DNA of 64,000 bases from the NCBI GenBank assembly GCA_007859835.1, contig SJPJ01000001.1:5282986-5346985 (forward strand), written 5' to 3'. Within the stretch, counting starts at the first letter, position 1. Each line of letters starts with the position of its first letter. The notes under the pieces are model-generated. The model did no database searches. It saw only the letters and a program-made list of their open reading frames with translations, and was not told the DNA's origin. Shown piece by piece: positions 34,876-47,501 of this stretch. A program made the position numbers and the translations under genes. This stretch comes from Novipirellula herctigrandis. GTDB taxonomy: Bacteria; Planctomycetota; Planctomycetia; Pirellulales; Pirellulaceae.

Positions 34876-36291
34876 ATGGCGAAGATTGCTCGAATCGTCA
34901 CGGCCATTCTGATGCTAGCCGGTGCCGCTGCGGCAGCTGGCAAACCAAACATCGTTGTCTTTCTCGCCGACGATCATGGGTGGGCGGATAGTTCCGTGTA
35001 CGGTAGTTCTTGCGCAAAAACACCGAACCTACAATCATTGGCTGATCGGGGGATGGTCCTCGATCGAGCGTTTGTTGCTTCGCCCGCTTGTGGCCCAAGC
35101 CGTGCCGCACTGTTGAGCGGATTAATGCCTGCACGCAATGGAGCCGAGCCGAACCATACGATGCCACACGATGGTGCATTGACAATGGTGAACCGACTTC
35201 AGCAACAAGGCTATGAAGTGGTCGCGTTCGGAAAGGTGGGGCATGGTAGGGAAACCGAAATGGCGGGTTTTGACCACAGTCGTGACTATCCGAAACAGCG
35301 CGATCGAGATGGCATCAAAGGGCTGGTACAGAACTTCTTCGCGAATCGGCAATCGGACAAACCGCTGTGTTTGATGGTGGGCGACCATCGACCTCACGTC
35401 GCATGGATCAAAGAATCGTCGTACGACCCAAATCAGGTGGTATTGCCCGTCGCTTCGGTGGACACTAAAGAAACTCGCGAACACTGGGCACGCTACCTTG
35501 CCGATGTCACCGGGATGGATGCGATGGTGGGCGAAGTCGATCGTATGGCCCAAGATTATTTCAAAGGCGATGACTTTCTGTTTTTGTATAGTGCAGATCA
35601 TGGAGCCCAATGGCCTTTTGGCAAATGGAATCTCTATGATTCAGGAATCCGCACACCGCTGATTGTCCGCTGGCCAGGTCATGTGAAACCGAATGTTCGT
35701 ACCGATGCGATGGTCAGTTGGGTCGATGTGATGCCGACCCTCGTTGACATTGCTGGTGGGACGGTTCCAAGTCACATTGATGGACGCTCTTTCACGCAAG
35801 TTCTCTTCGGCAAACGTAGCGACCATCGCGATGTGATCTTTTCCACGCATAGTGGGGATGGAAATCGGAATGTTTATCCCATCCGAGCGGTGCGTACGGA
35901 GAAGTACAAATACATTCGAAACCTGCGGCCGGATTGTTATCACTCGAATCATTCCGATATCGATCGCAAAGATGGTGCTGGAGCGTATTGGGATTCATGG
36001 GACGAAGCTGCAAAAAACGATCCGAAAGCTGCGGCAATCGTCGGGAAATACTATGTGCGTCCTGGAATCGAGTTCTACGATCTTGATAGCGATCCCCACG
36101 AACAAGTCAATTTAGCCGAAGATCCTAAGCAGGCTGCCACCATCGCAGAAATGTCATCGATGCTCGATGATTGGATGAAGACGCAAGGAGACACACAACG
36201 TGTTTTCAACAAACCCTACCCAGTGACAGGGCCTAAGCCGGTTGATGTTGCACCTAAGCCGCGACAGCGTCCTAAAAAGATCAAGGGCTAA
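34876..36291 (+). CDS. S1 family sulfatase, exported (sulfatase 3 of the cluster)
   Basis: A 471-residue sulfatase with an Ala-rich signal peptide (LAGAAAAAGKPN). Motifs: NIVVFLADDHGWADS for metal, CGPSR at Cys72 with LLSGLMPARNG, and YSADHGAQWPFGKWNLYD, where the Asp-His pair matches the second metal site. The A-D-D-H-G start and short length resemble the iduronate/N-sulfoglucosamine sulfatase-like subgroup, though this is a loose resemblance. The start ATG 34876 is four bases after the previous stop; the in-frame codons before it lie inside sulfatase 2. The C-terminus has a basic tail (PRQRPKKIKG). Confidence 0.9.
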   Translation: MAKIARIVTAILMLAGAAAAAGKPNIVVFLADDHGWADSSVYGSSCAKTPNLQSLADRGMVLDRAFVASPACGPSRAALLSGLMPARNGAEPNHTMPHDGALTMVNRLQQQGYEVVAFGKVGHGRETEMAGFDHSRDYPKQRDRDGIKGLVQNFFANRQSDKPLCLMVGDHRPHVAWIKESSYDPNQVVLPVASVDTKETREHWARYLADVTGMDAMVGEVDRMAQDYFKGDDFLFLYSADHGAQWPFGKWNLYDSGIRTPLIVRWPGHVKPNVRTDAMVSWVDVMPTLVDIAGGTVPSHIDGRSFTQVLFGKRSDHRDVIFSTHSGDGNRNVYPIRAVRTEKYKYIRNLRPDCYHSNHSDIDRKDGAGAYWDSWDEAAKNDPKAAAIVGKYYVRPGIEFYDLDSDPHEQVNLAEDPKQAATIAEMSSMLDDWMKTQGDTQRVFNKPYPVTGPKPVDVAPKPRQRPKKIKG

Positions 36292-36353
36292 CAGCCTCGC
36301 CCTTTCATGACAATGACCTACCTCTCGACTGAAACATTAACACGGTAAAACAA

Positions 36354-39300
36354 ATGCCCCACCTGAAGTATGCAAAACAGTTTTTTGCGATCGATGTCGC
36401 AGTCATTGCGATGGTGATATTGTCGACGTGTGCTGTCGCGTCCGACAAACCTAACATCATTGTTGTGCTAGCCGATGACTTGGGCTATTCCGATCTTGGA
36501 TGCTATGGCGGCGAGTTGAGTACGCCCAATATCGACGGCCTTGCCGAGGGCGGTATTCGGTTCACTCAGGTTTACAACTCGGCACGGTGTTGCCCTAGTC
36601 GCGCGTCGCTCATGACTGGATTGTATCCATCGCAAGCTGGGATAGGTGACTTCACGACGAGGCAACCTGATCCCAATCGCGGCCCGGGGTACCTTGGTCG
36701 CCTGAACGATCAATGTGCAACAATTGCCGAAGTGCTCAAACCCGCCGGGTACGGGTGCTACTATGTTGGTAAATGGCACATGCATCCCGAAACCGGACCA
36801 ATCAAACGTGGCTTTGATGAGTTCTACGGTTACACCAATGATCATTCCCATGACCAATACGATGCGGACTATTATTTTCGCTTGCCCGAGGGCCGTGCGA
36901 AGGAAATTGATCCCCCTGCGGATGAGTTTTACGCAACCGATGTTTTCAACGAGTACGCCCTAAACTTCATTCGCAAAGGGCAAAAGAGTGAAAAACCATG
37001 GTTTTTGTTCCTTGGTCATTCATCGCCCCATTTTCCAGTGCAGGCTCCCAAAGAACGCGCGGACAAGTACGAGAAAGTCTACATGCGCGGTTGGGATGTG
37101 TTGCGTGAAGAACGTTTTAAACGGATGCAAGAAATTGGTTTGGTTGATGGTGAACGATGGAAACTGAGCCCTCGTTCGCTCGTGCCCGTGGACCGAGATG
37201 ACATCGCCAATGGTTTTTCGGGACAAGATAATCCTGCTTGGGATTCGCTTGATGAGGATCGGCAACGCGACCTGGCTCGTCGCATGTCGGTGTTCGCGGC
37301 GATGGTGGAAGGGGTAGACAACGGAGTCGGCCAGATTGTTGGTCACTTGAAGGAAACCGATGACCTCGATAACACCCTGATTCTTTTCCTTAGTGACAAT
37401 GGCGCATGTTACGAATGGGGACCGTTCGGTTTCGATGGCCAATCAAGACGTGGGACGACGACGCTGAGAACGGGCGATGCGATTCAAGGAATTGGTGGAC
37501 GCGGCACGCATCAATCCTACGGCAGTGCGTGGGCCAATCTAGGCAATACACCGTTCCGGCTCTACAAACACTTTACGCATGAAGGTGGCATCAGCACGCC
37601 GTTCATCGCTCATTGGCCAAAGGGAATTGGCAAATCCGAGGATTGGGTTCGCGATCCCGCTCACGTGATGGATATCATGCCGACGTTGATCGAAGTGGCC
37701 GGGGCGAAGTACCCAGAAACGCTTCACGGCAACGCCATCACACCGATCGAAGGAACCAGTTTGTTGCCTGCGATGCGTGGCGATGCACTTCCAAATCGAA
37801 CGCTTGGCTTTGACCACCAAGCGGCTCATGCATTGCGGAAGGGCGACTGGAAAGCGGTCTATGCCAAGCGAATGCCTCATGAACTTAAGTGGGAACTTTA
37901 CAACCTTGCCCAAGACCGTTGTGAGCTAAATGATCTTGCCGAGCAACAGACCGAGCGATTGAAAGAGATGGTCGGACAATGGGAAGAATGGGCGCGGCAT
38001 GTTGGTGTGATTTGGAAACCGAATGAGCCCGTTGCCAAGAACTTGGAAAACCAAGGGGGGCTTGATTCGCCGCAAATCGTGAATCGCGATTTGCGTATTG
38101 AGGCACTTGTCAATGCGAAAGAGCCCAAGGGAGTCGTGATTGCGCACGGCGGAATACAGTACGGTTATGCATTGCACTTTGTCGATGGACACGCCGCGTT
38201 TGATGTTCGCGTCGATGGTCATGTCGAACGCATTATTGCGAAACAACCCTCGAGCGGCAAAGTTGAACTCACGGCAACACTCAACCCCGAGTTGATGACG
38301 CTATCGGTTAACGATACCGAATCGCTATCGCGTCCTTCACCCGGGTTGATTCCGGTCCAGCCGATGGATGGTATGAACATTGGTTTCGATGATCGATCTG
38401 CCGCAGGTGACTACAATGCGCCAAATCCGTTCAATGGAAAGGTGCTTCTTCACAAGGTGGTCGTCGTGCCGCCAACTGCGGTTGGTATGCCCAACCGAGA
38501 GTCGGCTAACAATGGCACTCCTGTGAGTGGCAAAAAGAAGCCAAAGTCAATACCCCGTTCAAAGTCTCTTGATAAGCCGTTCTCGTCGGAATTGATCACA
38601 AAGTGGGGCGAATCGGTCACGTCCCAAAACGCTTGGACGGAGTATCCGCGTCCCCAACTGCAACGCAAGAATTGGTTGAATCTCAACGGCAAGTGGGATT
38701 ACGCCATCACTTCAATTGATCAAGAAGAGCATCCTACCCAATGGGCGGGCCAAATCCTTGTGCCCTATTGTTTGGAGTCCAAACTTGGCGGGGTTGAGCG
38801 ATCACTCGATGAAAAAGAAACGCTTTGGTACCACCGTCGATTTGATGTTGAGCAAACTGGCGACGAGCGACAGTTGTTGAATTTTGAAGCGGTCGACTAT
38901 CGCTGTGAAGTCTTTGTCAACGCTAAGTCCGTTGGTACGCATCAAGGAGGAAACAACCCTTTCTCGTTCGACATTACTGATTCGGTAAAAGTGGGCGAAA
39001 ATGAGTTGGTTGTGCGTGTCGAAGATGCGACGGAGGCGTTTCAGTTGCGCGGCAAACAAACACTCGAACCTCGAGGTATTTGGTACACGCAGGTTTCGGG
39101 TATCTGGCAAACCGTGTGGTTGGAACAAGTTTCAAACAGTTACATCCAAGACTTGTTTATTACAACCGATGCGAGTGCCGGAACGATCCGTGTGCAACCT
39201 GTCATCGAAGGAAACGGATCGATCCGAGTGGTTGTGAAAGACGACGAACAAGTGGTTGCGAAAGTGACGGCTTCCGACACCGTTGAATTGAAAATCCCCA

Positions 39301-41465
39301 ACGCGAAATTGTGGTCGCCAAGTTCCCCTCATCTGTACAAGATCGAAGTGACATTGATCGATCAACAGGGGAAGGCAGTCGATGTGGTAGAGTCGTACAC
39401 CGGAATTAGGACGGTGGGTAAAATCCAAGATGCCGACGGCCATTGGCGATTTACGCTCAACGGTGAAGTGTTGTTTCACTTTGGACCGCTCGATCAAGGT
39501 TGGTGGCCTGATGGTCTTTTGACTCCGCCATCGGATGAAGCAATGCTGTTTGATATCGAGTGGCTCAAGGAAGCGGGTTTCAACATGATCCGCAAGCACA
39601 TCAAAGTCGAGCCACGTCGCTACTATTACCACTGTGATCGACTAGGCATGATGGTTTGGCAGGATCAAGTCAGTGGTGGCCCGAAGCCAAAGTGGACGCG
39701 GTTAGTGGAAAATCCGGTCGATGCTGATTGGCCCGACGCTGAGCATCAACAATTCATGGACGAGTTCGAAGCGATGATCAGCACGCTCAAAAATTATCCT
39801 TCGATCGTGGTGTGGACTCCCTTCAATGAAGCTTGGGGACAACATCGCACGATCGAAGTCGGCAAATGGACGAGCAAACGCGACCCTTCGCGGCTTGTGA
39901 ATGTCGCCAGCGGTGGGAATTTTTGGCCGATCGGCGATATCGTGGACGCCCATAAATATCCCGACCCCGGCTTTCCGTTCGACCAAGATAGTAATGGCCG
40001 CTTTGACGACTACATCAAAGTGGTCGGTGAGTTTGGCGGTCACGGTTACCCGGTGAAAGGTCACTTATGGGATTCAGACCGAAGGAATTGGGGTTATGGC
40101 GGATTGCCAAAAGATGAAGCTGAATACAAATCGCGATATGTGAAATCGATTGAGCTATTGGATACACTTCGTTCGCAAGGGATCGCCGCAGGTGTCTACA
40201 CACAAACGACTGATGTCGAGGGCGAGATCAATGGGTTGATGACCTACGATCGTAAAGTGATCAAGATACCGGCCGACCAATTGGCCCAGTTGCACGCGAA
40301 GCTTTACGGTTCAATCGAGACGAAAAAAGCTGACGAGTTTCCAAAATCAGCGTTCATCGAACAGTCTACCGATCGCAAGCCCGTCCCCGTCATGGATCCC
40401 GAGGCGATCCGTGCCGGTCTGGATTCGCACGACCGCGCACTCTATATCAAATCAGGTTGGATTCGTGACCCGTACATCACTCTTGGCCCGGACGATTACT
40501 ACTATCTTACCGGCACCCAGCCCATCGAAAATGATCCGCGTGAAGCATTAAACCCATACAACATCGGTCTTGGTGGCGAGAGTATTGTCGGCGATCAAGT
40601 CCGTGTCTATCGAAGTAAAGATTTGATCGACTGGGAATCACTTGGACCGATCTTTACGGTCGACGACACCCACAAAGCCGCGAATCAGAATAAGAAGATG
40701 AAATCGCGATTGATTTGGGCACCCGAAATACATTGGATGGGTGATCGTTGGGCGCTTGTGCATTGTCCGAAGTCGCACTCCAGTTTGGCCGTTTCCGCCG
40801 GTAAGGAGCTATCGGGGCCGTGGACACATCCCATGGATGGAGGCATGGGGCCGCGACATGATCCATCGCTATTTACTGATGATGATGGAGCGGTTTACAT
40901 GTTGTGGCAGAACACGTTGATCGCGCCGCTCAGTGAAGACTTGACACAGTACACGGCCGAGCCAATCCGGATTGATCCGTCTGGAACTCGTCCTGCTCCA
41001 GATGGAAAACCGATCAGCCGGATTGGGCACGAAGGCGCAACGATGATGAAAGTCGGTGGCAAGTACGTCCATCTAGGAACGGCGTGGTCGACCGACCAGG
41101 GACGAAAGGGCTCTTACAATTTGTACTACTGCGTTGCGGACAAGATTACCGGGCCTTATGGACCGCGGAAATTTGCCGGTCGCTTTCTTGGTCACGGCAC
41201 GCCCTTCAAAGATAAGAACGGTAAGTGGTGGTGTACGGCATTTTTCAATGCGAACGTGCCACCACTAGCCCGTGACGGGATTGAGGCCCGGGATCTCGGT
41301 AACAATGCTCAAACGATCAACGAACAAGGAGTGACGATCGTCCCGCTTGATGTGCAAGTACTCAAAGATGGTGAAATCTACATCCGAGCCAAAGATCCCG
41401 CATACAAGAACCCAGGGCCTGATGAAGCGCAGACGTTTGAAGAGCTTGATAATCCCGCGTCCTAG
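36354..41465 (+). CDS. Tri-modular exported enzyme: S1 sulfatase, GH2 and GH43 in one chain
   Basis: A 1703-residue secreted protein (signal ending CAVASDKP). Module 1 (about 30-570) is a sulfatase with NIIVVLADDLGYSDL, formylglycine motif CCPSR (Cys80) and FLSDNGACYEWG. A beta-rich domain (about 585-700) and a basic linker (about 705-745) follow. Module 2 (about 750-1330) is GH2: sugar-binding and Ig-like domains, then a barrel with FNEAWGQH (acid/base E1159) and GEFGGHG (nucleophile E1226). Module 3 (about 1355-1700) is GH43 with IRDPYI (D1372), WAPEIHW, RHDPSLF (D1503) and GHEG (E1560). All three active sites look intact. A single frame crosses both junctions, so this is not a frameshift artefact in the sequence given. 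Confidence 0.9.
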   Translation: MPHLKYAKQFFAIDVAVIAMVILSTCAVASDKPNIIVVLADDLGYSDLGCYGGELSTPNIDGLAEGGIRFTQVYNSARCCPSRASLMTGLYPSQAGIGDFTTRQPDPNRGPGYLGRLNDQCATIAEVLKPAGYGCYYVGKWHMHPETGPIKRGFDEFYGYTNDHSHDQYDADYYFRLPEGRAKEIDPPADEFYATDVFNEYALNFIRKGQKSEKPWFLFLGHSSPHFPVQAPKERADKYEKVYMRGWDVLREERFKRMQEIGLVDGERWKLSPRSLVPVDRDDIANGFSGQDNPAWDSLDEDRQRDLARRMSVFAAMVEGVDNGVGQIVGHLKETDDLDNTLILFLSDNGACYEWGPFGFDGQSRRGTTTLRTGDAIQGIGGRGTHQSYGSAWANLGNTPFRLYKHFTHEGGISTPFIAHWPKGIGKSEDWVRDPAHVMDIMPTLIEVAGAKYPETLHGNAITPIEGTSLLPAMRGDALPNRTLGFDHQAAHALRKGDWKAVYAKRMPHELKWELYNLAQDRCELNDLAEQQTERLKEMVGQWEEWARHVGVIWKPNEPVAKNLENQGGLDSPQIVNRDLRIEALVNAKEPKGVVIAHGGIQYGYALHFVDGHAAFDVRVDGHVERIIAKQPSSGKVELTATLNPELMTLSVNDTESLSRPSPGLIPVQPMDGMNIGFDDRSAAGDYNAPNPFNGKVLLHKVVVVPPTAVGMPNRESANNGTPVSGKKKPKSIPRSKSLDKPFSSELITKWGESVTSQNAWTEYPRPQLQRKNWLNLNGKWDYAITSIDQEEHPTQWAGQILVPYCLESKLGGVERSLDEKETLWYHRRFDVEQTGDERQLLNFEAVDYRCEVFVNAKSVGTHQGGNNPFSFDITDSVKVGENELVVRVEDATEAFQLRGKQTLEPRGIWYTQVSGIWQTVWLEQVSNSYIQDLFITTDASAGTIRVQPVIEGNGSIRVVVKDDEQVVAKVTASDTVELKIPNAKLWSPSSPHLYKIEVTLIDQQGKAVDVVESYTGIRTVGKIQDADGHWRFTLNGEVLFHFGPLDQGWWPDGLLTPPSDEAMLFDIEWLKEAGFNMIRKHIKVEPRRYYYHCDRLGMMVWQDQVSGGPKPKWTRLVENPVDADWPDAEHQQFMDEFEAMISTLKNYPSIVVWTPFNEAWGQHRTIEVGKWTSKRDPSRLVNVASGGNFWPIGDIVDAHKYPDPGFPFDQDSNGRFDDYIKVVGEFGGHGYPVKGHLWDSDRRNWGYGGLPKDEAEYKSRYVKSIELLDTLRSQGIAAGVYTQTTDVEGEINGLMTYDRKVIKIPADQLAQLHAKLYGSIETKKADEFPKSAFIEQSTDRKPVPVMDPEAIRAGLDSHDRALYIKSGWIRDPYITLGPDDYYYLTGTQPIENDPREALNPYNIGLGGESIVGDQVRVYRSKDLIDWESLGPIFTVDDTHKAANQNKKMKSRLIWAPEIHWMGDRWALVHCPKSHSSLAVSAGKELSGPWTHPMDGGMGPRHDPSLFTDDDGAVYMLWQNTLIAPLSEDLTQYTAEPIRIDPSGTRPAPDGKPISRIGHEGATMMKVGGKYVHLGTAWSTDQGRKGSYNLYYCVADKITGPYGPRKFAGRFLGHGTPFKDKNGKWWCTAFFNANVPPLARDGIEARDLGNNAQTINEQGVTIVPLDVQVLKDGEIYIRAKDPAYKNPGPDEAQTFEELDNPAS

Positions 41466-41585
41466 CGTCGAAACGGGATTGGGACTGAAATTTGCTCGCA
41501 ATACCACTGGTGAATTCAAAGCAGTGCCTTTGCCGTTTTGACTCGTCTTTCAGCTACGACTATGATCTTGACTTCACAGTCCTGA

Positions 41586-44810
<3,225 letters not shown>

Positions 44811-44857
44811 GGTATTTTTGTCAGGCCAAAAACATGATCTCCCACAACCTGCTGGCG

Positions 44858-47053
44858 TCAATCATCGGGAACCACTTCGATTACCACTGCTGGCAGGAAC
44901 ACGGCTGGTAATTCCTGCAGGTCGCGATCGTCACGCACGAAGGTCTTCAATTGGTACTTGGGAGCAATCTGTTGCAACAATTCAATTCCTTCCGTGCTGC
45001 CGTAGGCCAATAACGCCTTGCCGCCGGGATTCAAATGCTGTCTCAGTCCCTTTAGCAATGAGTCCAACAACTGAAAGTTGGGATCGTACAGAGCATGTTC
45101 GCTTGGTTCCTTGGGGACCGCATCCTCCCATGGTGGATTCGAAACGATCAAATCAAACCGTTCGTCCGCACCGATGACCGAGAAGGCGCTTGGCGCGTTT
45201 GTCGGAACGAGTCTGACCTCAAGGGCTTTGCTCATGCCAAACTGGGCTGCATTGAAGCGAGCATTGGCCACCGCCGCGGGATTGATGTCGGTGGCTACTG
45301 CCGAATCCGCCCCAGCATCCAAACAAAACAGCGTCAACCAACCTGTGCCCGTGCCAATTTCGAGTACTCGCTTGGATCCTCCGTTCAACTCATCCCGCAA
45401 CATGGGACGCAAAGTGTCGGTATCTTGCGCGTCCCAGAATACCGAGTCGAATTGGGCGATCCGCCGAGGGACATCGGCATGCGTATGCCATCTTTTCAGA
45501 GCAGGCCGAGTCTGTGAAGCGGAAGCGTTATCACCGGGTTGTAATGCTTCCTGGTTCAAGTTGGACGTCGGCACTCGTTGTTTTTTCGCCCGACCTTGGG
45601 ACCATCTTCGCAAACCTTCGAGCCGTTGCTTGCCTTTTTCGAAGTACACGAGGTCGAGTGAGTTCAAGTGCAGTTTGTAGAGTTTGTCGCGTTGCTTTTC
45701 CCATCCCGGGCGAGGTGTTACCACGTTTTGCTCCACGAGCTTGTCCGTGATGTCGCCAGCTAGGATTTGATGACCGACAATGGTCGGATGCACATGATCC
45801 AAAAAAAGGTTGTCACCTGGAATCCCGCCTTTGCTCAATTCCGAAAAACGTTGTCGAGCCTCTAACAAGGGACAGCGGGAATCGTTGGCGGAGGCACGAA
45901 TGATTTGGTTCATCGGTTTCAAAATTCGCAGCGGACAAATGTCTTCATCATTGGCCGCCTGCAAGTGAATTTTCGCCTCAGCAAATCGTTGCTCCTGATG
46001 AAGTAGCATACCAAGCTGATAATGTAATCCTGCATTTTGGTTGTTGACGGCGACGGCTTGGTCTAGCAGGTTTATGCTCTTGGTTCGGTCAGTCTGGATC
46101 ATTGCAATGGCGTCGTTGACGAGCCTGTGGCACTGAGCCAACTCTTCCGCCGAAAGTCCTGCGGTGTCAGCCACTTTGAACGGAGGACATCCTTGCATGT
46201 TGACCGGCGGATCAACAAGCACCATTGGCACTTTGGCAGCAGCAGCCAAGCGAGTCATGCGGCGAAGATTGAACTCGAAGTGGTTGATAATCGATCGCTT
46301 CCACTCTGGATCTCGGTGGTAGTCCTCTAGACCTCCGCGATAATCAAGTAAGGCATCGACTTCCGTTGAGAGTACGTCCTTTTCAGCTGGCTGGTGGCTC
46401 GATGGAGCGTTGTTGGACACCAGTTGATGCAAGAAATTGATACTGCGGAGTTGAGCTAAACCCCCGTAAGCATGAGCGATCCACTCCGGTTGTTGCTTGT
46501 ATGCCGAATAGGATCGATCCTCCAAAAATTCATTGTGTCCGGTATAGAGAATGACCAGGTCCGGTTCGTACCGGAGCATTTCCTCAAGCACGGGAACGAG
46601 TCGATAGCTGGCATAGGACACGCCGCCGCAGTTGATCACCTCCCATTGCTGATCGGGATCGGCCGCTCGCAACGAAAGTTCCAACCAGGTGCTGAAGGAA
46701 GTCTCTATTGCATACGGTCGACCTTGTACCGTGGAACCACCCAAGCACACAATTCGGAATTCATTCGCTGGCTTGGGATTCGCAAACGACTCTGGTCGAA
46801 AATACTCAAGTCGATCCGGCGCAGTCACGAGGCGACGGGCATCGTCAGAGGGCACAAAAAGCGGACGCTCGCTTTGGAAACCCACGAACGGGTCACTCAA
46901 TGGAACTGCGGGGTCCCAACCAATGGCTCGCAGTGACACCTCCAAGAAAAGGGCTGGCATTAAACCGATTAGCACCGCCAGCAATCGGAACAGCCAGCAT
47001 TTTTGGCGCGGTGTCCATCGCTTGGCACCTAGAGCGGGAGCATTCATACGCAT
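44858..47053 (-). CDS. SGNH hydrolase with a C-terminal SAM-dependent methyltransferase domain
   Basis: A 731-residue protein. A membrane helix (about 22-40) anchors an SGNH/GDSL hydrolase domain with VCLGGSTVQG (Ser107), TGHNEF (172-175) and LDHVHP (D419, H422). A short TPR-like segment (about 325-370) interrupts it. After a linker (about 450-535) comes a methyltransferase domain with LEIGTGTG (564-571, SAM binding) and the catalytic-type NPPW motif (639-642), followed by a strand-rich end. NPPW-type enzymes methylate amide or amino groups, while SGNH proteins in glycan clusters are often acetylesterases. This combination in one chain is unusual. It is convergent with the GH2 gene. Confidence 0.8.
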   Translation of the reverse strand: MRMNAPALGAKRWTPRQKCWLFRLLAVLIGLMPALFLEVSLRAIGWDPAVPLSDPFVGFQSERPLFVPSDDARRLVTAPDRLEYFRPESFANPKPANEFRIVCLGGSTVQGRPYAIETSFSTWLELSLRAADPDQQWEVINCGGVSYASYRLVPVLEEMLRYEPDLVILYTGHNEFLEDRSYSAYKQQPEWIAHAYGGLAQLRSINFLHQLVSNNAPSSHQPAEKDVLSTEVDALLDYRGGLEDYHRDPEWKRSIINHFEFNLRRMTRLAAAAKVPMVLVDPPVNMQGCPPFKVADTAGLSAEELAQCHRLVNDAIAMIQTDRTKSINLLDQAVAVNNQNAGLHYQLGMLLHQEQRFAEAKIHLQAANDEDICPLRILKPMNQIIRASANDSRCPLLEARQRFSELSKGGIPGDNLFLDHVHPTIVGHQILAGDITDKLVEQNVVTPRPGWEKQRDKLYKLHLNSLDLVYFEKGKQRLEGLRRWSQGRAKKQRVPTSNLNQEALQPGDNASASQTRPALKRWHTHADVPRRIAQFDSVFWDAQDTDTLRPMLRDELNGGSKRVLEIGTGTGWLTLFCLDAGADSAVATDINPAAVANARFNAAQFGMSKALEVRLVPTNAPSAFSVIGADERFDLIVSNPPWEDAVPKEPSEHALYDPNFQLLDSLLKGLRQHLNPGGKALLAYGSTEGIELLQQIAPKYQLKTFVRDDRDLQELPAVFLPAVVIEVVPDD

Positions 47054-47094
47054 GCCAATTTGCCTGTGATTTACTTGCGGTGTAGGCAGCGAGC

Positions 47095-47295
47095 TTGCTA
47101 CGCCTGAACCGCCGAAAGTTCGGTTTCCTATTCATCGACTTCATTGACGCCAAAACTTTCAAGACTGCCATTTTAGGTCTCTCTGCATTCTATCACGATT
47201 CGGCGGCGGCATTAATTGTCGATGGTGAAATTATGGTGGCGGCAGTCGAACAATGCTTCGCACGGAAGAAACGCGATGCCCTTTTTTTGGAGTAG
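47095..47295 (+). pseudogene. Truncated carbamoyltransferase N-terminus
   Basis: An open frame of 66 residues whose second half (TAILGLSAFYHDSAAALI, then VDGEIMVAAVEQCFARKKRD) matches the first 40 or so residues of NodU/CmcH-type carbamoyltransferases, including the conserved YHDSAAAL. The frame then stops after ALFLE. A full protein would be about 550-600 residues, and no continuation is visible in the following 200 bp. The codon at the usual start position reads AAG, and an EQC in place of the usual E-E-R also points to decay. It diverges from the SGNH gene, and carbamoyltransferases are frequent SGNH neighbours. Confidence 0.7.
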
Positions 47296-47373
47296 GCTGA
47301 AATTTATTAGATCCAACAGAAGCTGTTGCGGCCTGAGTAACTAGACTTTTCAAAAACGGATACTGTTGATTGA

Positions 47374-47385
47374 CGCTATAGCGTG
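47374..47385. promoter_or_regulatory. Perfect 12 bp palindrome upstream of the pseudopilin operon
   Basis: ACGCTATAGCGT reads the same on both strands, about 115 bp before the first GspF-like gene. It could be an operator half-site pair or chance. No second copy with the same flanks was seen nearby. Confidence 0.3.
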
Positions 47386-47501
47386 GGGTCTTTCTCTGCA
47401 CTAAAATCTGTCAAGTGAGAGTTTTCGAACTGCATCAATGTCGAGTGATTCGTAAATCGAGTGCGATTCAAAGTGCGGCGATGCGGTGAAAGAATAGGCT
47501 T

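Noticed and set aside
47095..47295. Considered as a real small gene
   Set aside because: It matches only the first 40 or so residues of a large enzyme family and ends abruptly, so a truncated remnant is the simpler reading.
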